Shown here piece after piece: positions 34,108 through 44,174 of a DNA stretch of 50,920 bases. The notes under the pieces are model-generated. The model did not search any database, was not told the origin of the DNA, and saw nothing but the letters and a program-made list of their open reading frames with translations. A program made the position numbers and the translations under genes. Source of the DNA: Nocardiopsis sp. CC223A (GTDB taxonomy: Bacteria; Actinomycetota; Actinomycetes; Streptosporangiales; Streptosporangiaceae); the NCBI RefSeq assembly GCF_030766825.1, contig NZ_JASFDV010000049.1:1-50920 (forward strand). Reading direction: 5' to 3'. Each line of letters begins with the position of its first letter. The stretch's first letter is position 1.

Positions 34108-34593
34108 ATGCGCCACCCTATCCCGCGGCCCCGCCGCTCCGACGATGATCGACGTGCTCCGCTCCTGCCGCTGCCCCGGCGGCGGCCGCTCATCGGCCCG
34201 GTGTGCCCGGCCTGCGACCACCCCTCCTGCCGGGATCGCCGCGCCCAGCGCCTGCCCCGCCTGGGCGGACACCGCGCCGAGTTCGCCCCCGAACACGCAC
34301 GCGCCGCCGCCGTCCAGGCCCGGTACCCCGGCCTGATCGTCTACTACGGGGAGGCCACCCAGTCCTTCTGGGCCGTCACCCCCGCCGGGCTGCTGGAAGC
34401 CCCCGATACCGACGCCCTGCTGCTCGCCCTGTGGCAGCACACGCGAGCTTCCGAACGGGTGCGGGCGCCGGTGCTCACCGGAAACGGTCGGCCGCCCCGC
34501 CGCCTTACGGGCAGGGGAAGCGGAAAACCGCCGGTCACCGCGGTACGTTCCGAATCCACCCACCCCGGATGTGCATCCTCGACCGAAGCCTGA
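34108..34593 (+). CDS. Hypothetical protein with CPAC motif
   Basis: This 161-aa protein is of unknown function. CPACDHPSC near residue 33 could bind zinc. A conserved-looking core, YPGLIVYYGEATQSFWAVTP, is followed by a helix. The last 35 residues are low-complexity and may not be conserved. It follows the ATP-binding gene in the same direction but beyond a hairpin, so it may have its own promoter. Confidence 0.55.
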   Translation: MRHPIPRPRRSDDDRRAPLLPLPRRRPLIGPVCPACDHPSCRDRRAQRLPRLGGHRAEFAPEHARAAAVQARYPGLIVYYGEATQSFWAVTPAGLLEAPDTDALLLALWQHTRASERVRAPVLTGNGRPPRRLTGRGSGKPPVTAVRSESTHPGCASSTEA

Positions 34594-34735
34594 CAGGCTT
34601 CCACCACCGTGCGCCCGGGTGGGAAGCGCAGCCCCACCGGCCAACGACACCCACCCGGCGTACGCCGTTCCGGGCGCGCGGAGGGGCCCTCGGCGGTGCG
34701 GTGCGGTCGCACCGCCCCGCCGATCGGGCACGGCC

Positions 34736-35134
34736 TCAGCTCCGGGCGCGTACGGCGACCGCGTCGACCTCGAAGAGCATCCCCGGCAGCGCCAGCCCGG
34801 CCACACCGAGCAGCGTCTGCGTGGGCGGACGGTCGCCCCAGGTCCGCGCGATGCGCGCGGTGAGCACGCCCAAGCGGTCGAGGTCCAGCCCCACCGCGTA
34901 GGTACGGAGCTGCACCACATCACCCGGGCCGACCCCGGCGGCCTCCAGTGCGGTCTCCAGGTTCGCGAAGGACCGCTCCACCTGCTCGGCGAAATCGGCG
35001 GAGGCGACCCCTCCCTCGGAGTCGGAGGCGTACTGCCCCGCGACGAACACGAACTCCTCCGTGCGCGCCACATGGCTGTACCCGAAACCGGTCGGGTCGT
35101 GCAGGGCGGTCGGGTTGAGGACGGTGTGGCTCAT
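34736..35134 (-). CDS. RidA-family protein
   Basis: This is a 132-aa RidA/YjgF/UK114 protein. The family hydrolyses reactive enamine/imine intermediates or acts on related acids. Features are FVFVAGQYASD, the central VVQLRTYAVGL strand with the conserved Arg, and the C-terminal LPGMLFEVDAVAV with the usual E-x-x-A. It lies 55 bases downstream of an MFS transporter gene on the same strand and is probably co-transcribed. It may detoxify or process what the transporter handles. A GC hairpin near 34697-34728 may end the transcript. Confidence 0.88.
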   Translation of the reverse strand: MSHTVLNPTALHDPTGFGYSHVARTEEFVFVAGQYASDSEGGVASADFAEQVERSFANLETALEAAGVGPGDVVQLRTYAVGLDLDRLGVLTARIARTWGDRPPTQTLLGVAGLALPGMLFEVDAVAVRARS

Positions 35135-35189
35135 GGTTCTCTTCTCTCTCGTTCGTCTCGTACTGCTCGTTGTCGTTCTCATCGGGAGG

Positions 35190-36392
35190 TCAGTCGTGCG
35201 GCACCGCGCGGGGGTGCGGGACGGCCACCAGGGCCAGCGCCGCCACCGACAGCACCCCCGCCAGCAGGAGCGCCCCGTTCAGCCCCGCCGTGTCCAGCGC
35301 CAGCCCGCCGCCCAGCGCGCCCAGGGCGATCGCGGCGTTGAAGGCCGCCACGAACAGCGATGTCGCGCCCTCGGCCTGTTCCGGCGCGGCCCGCAGCATC
35401 CAGGTCTGGAGGCCGACCGACACACCCCCGTAGGCCAGCCCCCAAAAGCCGACCACGAGTGCGCCCGGCCACGGTGCGCCGACCGTCGCGAGCAGCGGCA
35501 TGGTCAGCGCGAGGCCCCCGGCGACGGTCCCCAGCACCCCGCGGACGCCGCGGGCGGCGATCATCCCCGCCATGAAGTTCCCGGCCAGCCCGGCCGCCCC
35601 GAACAGCAGCAGCGTCCAGCCGACCGCCGCGGCGCCCATCCCCGCCTGTTCGTGCAGCAGCGGGCGGACGAACGTGTAGGCCGTGAAGTGCCCGGCCACC
35701 AGCAGCAGCGTCAGCACCAACCCGATCCGCACCCCGCCCCCGTCCCGGAGCAGACCGCCCAGGTCGGCCGGACGCAGCGAGCGCTCCACCGGCAGTGGCG
35801 GCACCGCGGCGAGCACCCCCGCCAGGGCGAGGAGCCCCAGCAGCCCCGCCGCGCCGAACACCGCGCGCCACCCGTACGCCTCGGCCAGCAGCGTCCCCAG
35901 CGGCACCCCGACCACCGAGGCGGCCGAGACCCCGCTGAAGATCACCGCCGTGGCCGCGCCCACCCGGCGGGCCGGGACCAGCCGCGGCGCCAGCCCGCCG
36001 GCGACGGCCCAGAACCCGCCGATCGCCGCGCCGATCGCCACCCGTGCGGCCAGCACGGCGGTCAGGTCCGACCCCACGGCGGTGACCAGGTTCCCCGCGA
36101 CCAGCAGGGCCAGCAGAGCCGCCAGGACGAGCCGCCGGTCGATGCGCCCGGCCACGGTCGCGGTGAGCGGTGCGGCGGCCGCCGCGACGATGCCCGGAAC
36201 GGTGACCGCCAGGCCCGCCCGGGACTCGTCGACGCCCAGGTCCCCGGCCATCGGGGTGAGCAGCCCGACGGGCAGCAGCTCGGTCGTCATCAGCGCGAAG
36301 ATGCCCAGGGCCACGGCCGCCACGGCCGACCACCCGCGGATCCCGCCCGGTGTCGTCCGCGCGGCGGCGCTCCCGGTCCGGGGCGCGCTCAT
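35190..36392 (-). CDS. MFS transporter, DHA1 type
   Basis: This is a 400-aa major-facilitator protein with about 12 membrane helices. The N-terminal TTELLPVGLLTPMAGDLGVD is typical of the DHA1 drug/sugar efflux group (Bcr/YdhP/AraJ-like). The A-motif-like region GRIDRRLV follows helix 2. It should export a small molecule by proton antiport. A site 25 bases upstream shares a 15-base motif with the Rrf2 gene's own upstream region, so Rrf2 control is likely. ridA follows. Confidence 0.88.
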   Translation of the reverse strand: MSAPRTGSAAARTTPGGIRGWSAVAAVALGIFALMTTELLPVGLLTPMAGDLGVDESRAGLAVTVPGIVAAAAAPLTATVAGRIDRRLVLAALLALLVAGNLVTAVGSDLTAVLAARVAIGAAIGGFWAVAGGLAPRLVPARRVGAATAVIFSGVSAASVVGVPLGTLLAEAYGWRAVFGAAGLLGLLALAGVLAAVPPLPVERSLRPADLGGLLRDGGGVRIGLVLTLLLVAGHFTAYTFVRPLLHEQAGMGAAAVGWTLLLFGAAGLAGNFMAGMIAARGVRGVLGTVAGGLALTMPLLATVGAPWPGALVVGFWGLAYGGVSVGLQTWMLRAAPEQAEGATSLFVAAFNAAIALGALGGGLALDTAGLNGALLLAGVLSVAALALVAVPHPRAVPHD

Positions 36393-36416
36393 CGCCCACC
36401 CCTATCAAGGAGTTCT

Positions 36417-36431
36417 CGGATATTTGATGTC
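36417..36431 (-). promoter_or_regulatory. Rrf2-type operator candidate, MFS side
   Basis: On the minus strand this reads GACATCAAATATCCG and matches 12 of 15 bases with the site before the Rrf2 gene. It lies 25-39 bases upstream of the MFS start. Confidence 0.45.
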
Positions 36432-36483
36432 GTTAATTGGTCCACGCTGAAACCTCCGATGCGGGGGGTGGATGGGGGAGCGG

Positions 36484-36957
36484 CTAGCGGAGCGCCTCGC
36501 GGGTGGCCGGCGCCGCCGCCGGGTCCCGCTGCTCCACGGTGCGGCGGATGTCGGCGATGGTCTGCCCGGCCAGTTCCGCGCGCCAGGCCAGTTCCGCCTT
36601 GCGCATGGCCTGGGAGACCGCGCAGGTCCGCCGGTAGTCGACGTCCGGCCGTCCGCCCGGCCCGTCCTTGAGGATCCGGCGGCAGCGGAAGGCGTCCTCG
36701 GGTCCCTCGATCGCGGTGACGACGTCCAACAGCGTGATGTCGCCCGGATCGCGGCCGAGTCGGAAGCCGCCGCGCGGCCCCGTCGTGGAGATGAGGATCC
36801 CCGCCCGGGCCAGGGCCTGGAGGTGCTTGCTCAGGTAGGCCGTCGGCAGGGCGAAGACCTCCGCCAGCCGTGCGGCGGGAACCGCCTCACCCGGGTCGGT
36901 CCAGGAGAGGTTGACGCAGGTGTGCAGCGCCCACTCGACTCCCTCGCTCATCTTCAT
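36484..36957 (-). CDS. Rrf2-family transcriptional regulator
   Basis: This is a 157-aa Rrf2 regulator. The winged HTH (about residues 3-65) includes ARLAEVFALPTAYLSKHLQA and RGGFRLGR. Only two cysteines (FRCRR, RTCAVS) are in the usual cluster region, instead of the three in IscR/NsrR. An iron-sulfur cluster is therefore doubtful, and it may sense another ligand. It is on the same strand as, and upstream of, the MFS gene. ATGs at 36957 and 36951 are both possible. It probably represses itself and the MFS-ridA unit. Confidence 0.87.
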   Translation of the reverse strand: MKMSEGVEWALHTCVNLSWTDPGEAVPAARLAEVFALPTAYLSKHLQALARAGILISTTGPRGGFRLGRDPGDITLLDVVTAIEGPEDAFRCRRILKDGPGGRPDVDYRRTCAVSQAMRKAELAWRAELAGQTIADIRRTVEQRDPAAAPATREALR

Positions 36958-36962
36958 GATCC

Positions 36963-36977
36963 CGGATGTTATATGTC
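36963..36977 (-). promoter_or_regulatory. Rrf2-type operator candidate, own promoter
   Basis: On the minus strand this reads GACATATAACATCCG, 6-20 bases before the Rrf2 start and nearly the same as the MFS site. Both lie in short AT-rich patches. Confidence 0.45.
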
Positions 36978-37212
36978 TTGAATAGGATCGGGCAACCGCT
37001 GGGGCCCGGTTCCTCCGGGCCGCCCGCTCCGCGGCCCCGCTCCGCTTCCGTCCGGTCGGCTCTGTCGGGAGCACGCGCACGGCGCCCGCCGGGCTGCACG
37101 TCCCGGCTTCCGCGTCCGCTCCGGGGTACGCCCGGGAGAGCGCCCGCCCCGACGCGGCTTCGCCCCGGCCGGGGAGGGCGTTGCGCCGTTCCCTGTCCGC
37201 CGGAACGGCGAC

Positions 37213-37254
37213 GGCCCCGCCCCCGCCCGCCGTCGTACGGGTGGGGGCGGGGCC
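37213..37254 (-). terminator. paaK terminator
   Basis: A 16-bp stem (GGCCCCGCCCCCGCCC with GGGTGGGGGCGGGGCC, one G-T pair) and a 10-base loop lie 29 bases past the paaK stop. Confidence 0.7.
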
Positions 37255-37282
37255 GGTGCGGGTCCCGCGGCGCCTCGGCGCG

Positions 37283-38644
37283 CTACTCCTTGGGCCGGTT
37301 GTCGATGATGCGGCGGAACTTGCCCACCGACCGCTCGATCTGCTCCGGGTCCACCACGTCCACCGTCACGCTCACCCCGACCCTCTCCTTGACGGTCGCG
37401 GTGATCTCCCGGGCCAGCGCCGCGCGCCGGTCGGCGGTGCAGTCCGGCGCGGCCTCGATGCGCACCGCCATGCGGTCCAGGCGGCCCTCCTTGGTGAGCA
37501 CCAGCTGGAAGTGCGGGGCCAGCCCGTCCAGGCCCAGCACGATCTCCTCGATCTGGGTCGGGAACACGTTCACCCCGCGCAGGATGATCATGTCGTCGCT
37601 GCGCCCGGTCACCTTGTCCATCCGCCGCATCGGCCGGGCGGTGCCCGGGCGCAGCGTGGTCAGGTCGCGGGTGCGGTACCGGATGACCGGCATGGCCTGC
37701 TTGGTGAGCGAGGTGAACACCAGCTCGCCCTCCTCGCCGTCGGCCAGCACGTCCTGCGTGACGGGGTCGAGCACCTCCGGGTAGAAGTGGTCCTCCCAGA
37801 TGTGCAGCCCGTCCTTGGTCTCCACGCACTCGTTGGCCACGCCCGGCCCTATGACCTCCGACAATCCGTAGATGTCCACGGCGTGGATGTCGAACCGCTC
37901 CTCGATCTCCGTGCGCATCTTCTCGGTCCACGGTTCGGCGCCGAAGATGCCGATCTTCAGCGAGGTGCCGCGCGGGTCGATGCCCTGGCGCTCGAACTCG
38001 TCCATGAGCGTCAGCATGTAGCTGGGCGTCACCATGATGATCTCGGGCTCGAAGTCCTGGATCAGCTGCACCTGCTTGGCGGTCTGCCCGCCCGAGGCCG
38101 GGATGACCGTGCAGCCGAGCTTCTCGGCGCCGTAGTGCGCGCCCAGGCCGCCCGTGAACAGCCCGTACCCGTACGACACGTGCACCTTGTGCCCCGGGCG
38201 CCCGCCCGCGGCGCGGATGGAGCGGGCCACCACGGTCGCCCAGGTGTCGATGTCCTCGCGGGTGTACCCCACCACGGTGGGCTTGCCGGTGGTGCCGCTG
38301 GAGGCGTGGATCCGGGCCACCTGCTCCTGGGGGACGGCGAACATGCCGAACGGGTAGTTGTCGCGCAGGTCGGTCTTGGTGGTGTGCGGGAAGTGCCGCA
38401 GGTCGGCCAGTTCCTTGAGGTCCTCGGGGCGCACGCCCGCCTCGTCGAACTTCTCCCTGTACAGCGGCACGTTGGTGTAGGCGTGCTCCAGGGTCCACCT
38501 GAGCCGGTCGAGCTGGAGCGCCCGCAGCTCGTCGACACTCATGCGCTCGGCCGGGTCCAGGGTCTCGGGGGCGGGGCCCTCGCCGAGACGGGTGGTGTTA
38601 CCGGTGACACCGGTCGACCGCCGGATGGTGTCGTGGCTCGCCAT
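37283..38644 (-). CDS. paaK: Phenylacetate-CoA ligase
   Basis: This 453-aa acyl-adenylate ligase activates phenylacetate to phenylacetyl-CoA with ATP, the entry step of the pathway. SSGTTGKPTVVGYT is the P-loop, YGLSEVIGPG the A5-like motif, RYRTRDL the hinge region, and GRSDDMIILRGVNVFPTQIE the C-terminal lid start. Length is normal for PaaK. It is divergent from the thiolase operon. The shared 250-bp region has a PaaR-type palindrome about 130 bases upstream of this start. Confidence 0.96.
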   Translation of the reverse strand: MASHDTIRRSTGVTGNTTRLGEGPAPETLDPAERMSVDELRALQLDRLRWTLEHAYTNVPLYREKFDEAGVRPEDLKELADLRHFPHTTKTDLRDNYPFGMFAVPQEQVARIHASSGTTGKPTVVGYTREDIDTWATVVARSIRAAGGRPGHKVHVSYGYGLFTGGLGAHYGAEKLGCTVIPASGGQTAKQVQLIQDFEPEIIMVTPSYMLTLMDEFERQGIDPRGTSLKIGIFGAEPWTEKMRTEIEERFDIHAVDIYGLSEVIGPGVANECVETKDGLHIWEDHFYPEVLDPVTQDVLADGEEGELVFTSLTKQAMPVIRYRTRDLTTLRPGTARPMRRMDKVTGRSDDMIILRGVNVFPTQIEEIVLGLDGLAPHFQLVLTKEGRLDRMAVRIEAAPDCTADRRAALAREITATVKERVGVSVTVDVVDPEQIERSVGKFRRIIDNRPKE

Positions 38645-38766
38645 ATGAGACTCTCCGTGTGCGAGTGCGCGGTGGGGCCGCCGGGCCGACGCCCGGGAGG
38701 GTGGTGCGGTGGGTGCGCCGCGCGTTCGAGGTGGGTGCCGTCCCGCTGCGGGGCGGGTGGACTTGC

Positions 38767-38788
38767 TTACTGACCGAACGTTCGGTTA
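38767..38788. promoter_or_regulatory. PaaR-type operator (paaK / thiolase)
   Basis: The core palindrome ACCGAACGTTCGGT (38773-38786) sits in a 22-base block identical to the one before paaA. It lies between a -35-like TTGCTT (38763-38768) and a -10-like TACTAA (38787-38792) of the plus-strand operon. PaaR of actinobacteria, a TetR-family repressor released by phenylacetyl-CoA, binds ACTNACCGNNCGNNCGGT-type sites. Confidence 0.7.
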
Positions 38789-38893
38789 CTAATGCATTAA
38801 GTCAGTCTCCGAGACCCGTGTCAAGGAGACGTGTCGATCAGTTCACTGTCGACGGTGGCGCAGGCCACCGTCAACCTTCATGGGAGGCCGTTC

Positions 38894-40129
<1,236 letters not shown>

Positions 40130-40140
40130 GGGGACACGGC

Positions 40141-40899
40141 ATGACCGAGGAAGCGGACAAGACCGACTTCGAGACCCTGCGGGTGGAGTGGCGCGAGGAC
40201 CGGGCCGTGGTGGAGCTGCACCGGCCCCGGGCCCGCAACGCCATCAACGCCGCGATGATCGCCGAGCTGCACGAGGTGTGCGCCCGGGTCGAGGCCGACC
40301 CGCGCCCGCTGCTGCTCACCGGGCACGGCACCGTGTTCGCGGGCGGCGCCGACATCTCCGAGCTGCGCGAACGCGGCCGCGAGCAGGCGCTGGCCGGGAT
40401 CAACAGCCGCCTGTTCGAGCGTCTGCACCGCCTCCCGGCCCCCACCGTGGCGGCCGTGGACGGCTGGGCGCTGGGCGGCGGTGCCGAGCTGTCCTACGCC
40501 TGCGACATCCGCATCGCCACCCCCACCGCCGTGTTCGCCCAGCCCGAGCCGGGCCTGGGCATCATCGCCGGGGCGGGCGCCTGCTGGCGGCTCAGGGAGC
40601 TGGTGGGCGCCTCGGTGGCCAAGCAGGTGCTGCTGGGCGGTTTCCGCCTGGACGCCGAGGCCGCGCTGCGCCACGGCCTGGTCGCCGAGATCGTCCCGTC
40701 CGAGGAGCTGCGCGAGCGCGCCCACGCCCTCATCGACCGCATGGCCGCCTCCTCGGCCCTGGCCCTGCGCATGACCAAGATGGTGCTGGACGCCGACGGG
40801 CCCCACCCGTTGGCCGACGACCTGACCCAGGCGGTGCTGTTCGAGACCGCCGACAAGCACGACCGGATGACCCGGTTCCTGGAGAGGAAGAAGCGTTGA
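40141..40899 (+). CDS. paaF: Enoyl-CoA hydratase (PaaF-like)
   Basis: This is a 252-aa crotonase-fold enzyme. Both catalytic Glu are visible, in GGGAELSYACD and in FAQPEPGLGIIAGAG. The oxyanion-hole segment is FAGGADISELR. It should hydrate the 2,3-dehydroadipyl-CoA intermediate. It follows the thiolase by 11 bases and overlaps the next gene by four (TTGA). The role within the pathway is assigned from context. Confidence 0.85.
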   Translation: MTEEADKTDFETLRVEWREDRAVVELHRPRARNAINAAMIAELHEVCARVEADPRPLLLTGHGTVFAGGADISELRERGREQALAGINSRLFERLHRLPAPTVAAVDGWALGGGAELSYACDIRIATPTAVFAQPEPGLGIIAGAGACWRLRELVGASVAKQVLLGGFRLDAEAALRHGLVAEIVPSEELRERAHALIDRMAASSALALRMTKMVLDADGPHPLADDLTQAVLFETADKHDRMTRFLERKKR

Positions 40900-41792
40900 C
40901 CTCCGGTAGCACCGCAACCCCGGACGCGGTTCCCGCCGTCCCCGCACTGGTCGCCGTCATCGGCGGCGGCACCATGGGCGCCGGGATCGTCCAGCAGTTC
41001 CTCACCGCGGGCGCCGAGGTGACCCTGGTCGAGGCCACGGCCGAGGCCGCGGAGGCGGGCCGCGACCGGGTCGCCTCCGGCCTGGCCGCCTCCGCCGCGC
41101 GCGGGAAACTGGACGGGGAGCCCGACGCGTACCTGGCCCGGCTGTCCACCGCCACCGACGCCGCCGACATCCCCGCCGGGACCGGCCTGGTGGTCGAGGC
41201 CGTGCCGGAGAGGCCCGAGCTGAAGATCGCCGTCCTCACCGCCGCCGAGGCCGCCGTGGGGGAGGAGGCCGTGCTGGCCTCCAACACCAGCTCCCTGTCG
41301 GTCACCGAGCTGGCCGCCGCCCTCAAGCACCCGCGCCGCTTCCTGGGCACCCACTTCTTCAACCCGGTGCCCGCCTCCAAGCTCGTGGAGATCGTCACCG
41401 CCCCCGACACCGACCCGGCGGTCACCGCCGCGGTGCGCGGCTGGGTGGCCGCCCTGGGCAAGACGGAGATCGTCGTCCGCGACGCCCCCGGGTTCGCCAC
41501 CAGCCGGCTGGGCGTCATGCTCGGCCTGGAGGCCATCCGCATGGTCGAGGAGGAGGTGGCCTCCCCGGCCGACATCGACACCGCCATGGAGCTGGGCTAC
41601 CGCCACCCGATGGGCCCGCTCAGGCTCACCGACCTGGTCGGCCTGGACGTGCGCCTGGCCATCGCCGAGTATCTCGCCGCCGAGTTGGGCGACCGCTTCT
41701 CCCCGCCGGAGCTGCTGCGGCGTATGGTCGCGGAGGGGAGGCTCGGCAAGAAGACCGGACAGGGCTTCCACACCTGGAACAAGGGAGAGTAG
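40896..41792 (+). CDS. paaH: 3-hydroxyacyl-CoA dehydrogenase
   Basis: This is a 298-aa NAD-dependent dehydrogenase that oxidises 3-hydroxyadipyl-CoA to 3-oxoadipyl-CoA. The Rossmann motif is VIGGGTMGAGIVQ, the catalytic His-Glu pair lies in GTHFFNPVP and VEIVTAP, and the C-terminal domain has GLEAIRMVEEEVA and MGPLRLTDLVGLD. The TTG start overlaps the hydratase stop, with GAGAGG at good distance. It is single-domain, about half the size of the E. coli PaaH/PaaC type. Confidence 0.9.
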   Translation: MTSGSTATPDAVPAVPALVAVIGGGTMGAGIVQQFLTAGAEVTLVEATAEAAEAGRDRVASGLAASAARGKLDGEPDAYLARLSTATDAADIPAGTGLVVEAVPERPELKIAVLTAAEAAVGEEAVLASNTSSLSVTELAAALKHPRRFLGTHFFNPVPASKLVEIVTAPDTDPAVTAAVRGWVAALGKTEIVVRDAPGFATSRLGVMLGLEAIRMVEEEVASPADIDTAMELGYRHPMGPLRLTDLVGLDVRLAIAEYLAAELGDRFSPPELLRRMVAEGRLGKKTGQGFHTWNKGE

Positions 41793-41796
41793 GGCG

Positions 41797-42588
41797 TTGA
41801 GCGAACAGAGGGCGGCGGAGTTCTCCGAATCCGACGGGCTGGCCGTGGTGCGGCTGCACCGGCCCGCGCTGACCCGGGAGGTGAAGGAGGACCTGCTGGC
41901 CGCACTGCGCGAGGCCGCCGCTTCCACCACCGCCCGCGCGGTGCTGCTGCTGGGGTCGGACAAGGCGTTCTGCGTGGGCCAGGACCTGGCCGAGCACGCG
42001 CGCACCCTCCAGGAGGGGACCGGCGGGGCGGCCCTGAACACCGTCCGCGAGCACTACAACCCGATCGTGCTGGCCCTGGAGTCCATCCAGGTGCCGGTCG
42101 TGGTGGGCATCGGCGGCGCCTGCGTGGGCGCCGGAATGGGCTTCGCCCTGGCCGGGGACGTGCGGGTGGCGGCCCGCAGGGCCAAGTTCGGCACCGCGTT
42201 CACCGGCATCGGCCTGGCCTCCGACTCCGGGCTCGCCGCCCGCCTGGTCGCCTCGCTGGGGCAGGCGCGGGCCATGGAGCTCATGCTGCTGGGCACCCTG
42301 TTCGGCGCGGACCGGGCGTTGGAGCTGGGCTTGGTCACCGAGGTCGTCGACGACGATGCCTGGGAGAAGCGCGCCCGCGAGCTGGCCGCGACGCTGGCGG
42401 CCGGCCCGACCGCGGCGTTCGTCGCCGCCAAGCGCGAGGTGCGCGCGGCGGCCGAGGGCGGGCGTCCGCTGGCCGAACTGCTGGAGGAGGAGGCCGACCT
42501 CCAGCAGCAGCTCGGGGAGACCGCCGACCACGCCGGGGCCGTCGACGCCTTCGTGAACAAGCGCACGCCGACCTTCACCGGTCGCTGA
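41797..42588 (+). CDS. paaG: Ring-1,2-epoxyphenylacetyl-CoA isomerase (PaaG-like)
   Basis: This is a 263-aa crotonase-fold protein. It lacks the first hydratase Glu (GGACVGAGMGFALAGD) but keeps an Asp in GLASDSGLAARL, where PaaG has its catalytic Asp. That pattern fits the isomerase that turns the epoxide into the seven-membered oxepin-CoA. The TTG start follows GGAG and lies four bases past the dehydrogenase stop. A strong hairpin directly follows. Confidence 0.82.
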   Translation: MSEQRAAEFSESDGLAVVRLHRPALTREVKEDLLAALREAAASTTARAVLLLGSDKAFCVGQDLAEHARTLQEGTGGAALNTVREHYNPIVLALESIQVPVVVGIGGACVGAGMGFALAGDVRVAARRAKFGTAFTGIGLASDSGLAARLVASLGQARAMELMLLGTLFGADRALELGLVTEVVDDDAWEKRARELAATLAAGPTAAFVAAKREVRAAAEGGRPLAELLEEEADLQQQLGETADHAGAVDAFVNKRTPTFTGR

Positions 42589-42593
42589 CCCGC

Positions 42594-42625
42594 GGCCGGT
42601 CGGCGGCCCGCGCCGCCGACCGGCC
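42594..42625 (+). terminator. Terminator of thiolase operon
   Basis: GGCCGGTCGGCGG and CCGCCGACCGGCC form a perfect 13-bp stem with a 6-base loop, starting five bases past the paaG stop. Confidence 0.7.
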
Positions 42626-42738
42626 GGTGGCACCGGCGGAACGGGACGCCGGGACCGGGGCGTGTCCCTGACCGGCCCGCCCGCCGGCGATTGCGCCGCC
42701 CGGGCGACCGACCTGCCCGTATCCGCCCGCGTCCGGAC

Positions 42739-42792
42739 TTGACCGGTGCGGGCGGATGCGTGGATACTAATTACTGACCGAACGTTCGGTTA
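42739..42792 (+). promoter_or_regulatory. paaABCDE promoter with PaaR-type operator
   Basis: -35 TTGACC (42739-42744) and -10 GATACT (42763-42768) are spaced 18 bases apart. The palindrome ACCGAACGTTCGGT (42777-42790), within a 22-base copy of the 38767 site, covers the expected start of transcription. This is a simple repression layout. Confidence 0.7.
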
Positions 42793-42809
42793 TGAATGGG
42801 GATCGATCA

Positions 42810-43802
42810 ATGACCGTGACGCAGGAGGCGCCCCCCGGGGCCGACGACGCGCTCCAGGCGGACTTCGACGCGAAGATCGCCGCGGACCAGCGCATCGAGC
42901 CGCGCGACTGGATGCCCGAGGCCTACCGCAAGACCCTTGTGCGCCAGGTCTCCCAGCACGCCCACTCGGAGATCATCGGCATGCAGCCGGAGGGCGACTG
43001 GATCGCCTCCGCGCCCAGCCTGCGCCGCAAGGCCATCCTCCTGGCCAAGGTCCAGGACGAGGCGGGACACGGCCTGTACCTGTACGCCGCCGCCGAGACC
43101 CTCGGTGTCGACCGCGCCGACCTCACCATGCGCCTCATCGAGGGCCGCCAGAAGTACTCCTCGATCTTCAACTACCCCTCGCTGACCTTCGCCGACGTCG
43201 GCGTCATCGGCTGGCTGGTGGACGGCGCCGCGATCTGCAACCAGGTGCCCCTGTGCCGCAGCTCGTTCGGCCCCTACGCCCGCGCCATGGTGCGCATCTG
43301 CAAGGAGGAGTCCTTCCACCAGCGGCAGGGCTACGAGCTGCTCATGCGCATGATGGAGGGCACCGAGGGCCAGCGCAGGATGGTCCAGGACGCCGTCGAC
43401 CGCTGGTGGTGGCCGTCCCTGATGATGTTCGGCCCGCCCGACGCCGACTCCCCGAACACCGCCCGGTCCATGGCCTGGCGGATCAAGCGCGACACCAACG
43501 ACGACCTGCGCCAGAAGTTCGTCGACATGAGCGTCCCCCAGGCGGAGAAGCTCGGCGTCACCCTGCCCGACCCCGAGCTGGCCTGGAACGCCGAGCGCGG
43601 CCACTACGACTTCGGCGAGCCCGACTGGGTCGAGTTCAAGCAGGTCGTCTCCGGCTCCGGCCCCAAGAACGCCGAGCGCATCGCCCGCCGCCGGGCCGCC
43701 CACGAGAAGGGCGCCTGGGTCCGCGAGGCCGCCACCGCCTACGCCGCCAAACAGGCGGCCAAGGCCCAGAACACCGCGAACCTCCAGGAGGCCACGGCAT
43801 GA
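42810..43802 (+). CDS. paaA: Phenylacetyl-CoA 1,2-epoxidase subunit A
   Basis: This 330-aa protein is the catalytic di-iron subunit of the ring epoxidase. The metal ligands sit in two EXXH motifs, QDEAGHGLY and KEESFHQRQ, and the expected partner Glu helices are present. With PaaC it inserts one oxygen atom into phenylacetyl-CoA. The ATG at 42810 was chosen because it follows GGGGATC; an ATG 18 bases upstream overlaps the operator. The stop overlaps the paaB start (ATGA). Confidence 0.95.
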   Translation: MTVTQEAPPGADDALQADFDAKIAADQRIEPRDWMPEAYRKTLVRQVSQHAHSEIIGMQPEGDWIASAPSLRRKAILLAKVQDEAGHGLYLYAAAETLGVDRADLTMRLIEGRQKYSSIFNYPSLTFADVGVIGWLVDGAAICNQVPLCRSSFGPYARAMVRICKEESFHQRQGYELLMRMMEGTEGQRRMVQDAVDRWWWPSLMMFGPPDADSPNTARSMAWRIKRDTNDDLRQKFVDMSVPQAEKLGVTLPDPELAWNAERGHYDFGEPDWVEFKQVVSGSGPKNAERIARRRAAHEKGAWVREAATAYAAKQAAKAQNTANLQEATA

Positions 43803-44134
43803 GCAACGACACCACCGCGACCCCCGGCGCCTCCGGCACCTCCGGCGCGGCGCGCCCGGAGTGGCCGCTGTACGAGGTCTTCGTCCGCGGCAAGCGCGGC
43901 CTCAACCACGTCCACGTGGGCTCCCTGCACGCCCCCGACGACACCATGGCGCTGCACAACGCCCGCAACCTGTACACCCGCCGCAACGAGGGCGTCAGCA
44001 TCTGGGTGGTCCGCGCCGAGGACATCACCGCGTCCAGCCCCGACGAGAAGGACCCCTTCTTCGCGCCCAGCGGAGACAAGGTCTACCGCCACCCGACCTT
44101 CTACCCCATCCCCGAGGACGTCCCGCACATCTAG
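43799..44134 (+). CDS. paaB: Phenylacetyl-CoA 1,2-epoxidase subunit B
   Basis: This 111-aa subunit is the small bridging protein that holds PaaAC dimers together. The segment [20 protein letters not shown] and the [17 protein letters not shown] core are diagnostic. The first 20 residues are a Ser/Thr/Ala-rich extension. The ATG overlaps the paaA stop. Confidence 0.95.
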   Translation: MSNDTTATPGASGTSGAARPEWPLYEVFVRGKRGLNHVHVGSLHAPDDTMALHNARNLYTRRNEGVSIWVVRAEDITASSPDEKDPFFAPSGDKVYRHPTFYPIPEDVPHI

Positions 44135-44174
44135 GCGGGGACCCGGGACGACGAGGCTTCGAGGAACAGAACAC

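Noticed and set aside
35061..36671. 536-codon plus-strand frame opposite the MFS gene
   Set aside because: Arg/Gln/Pro-rich shadow frame with no family features.
37181..38773. 530-codon plus-strand frame opposite paaK
   Set aside because: Antisense to a full-length, motif-complete ligase.
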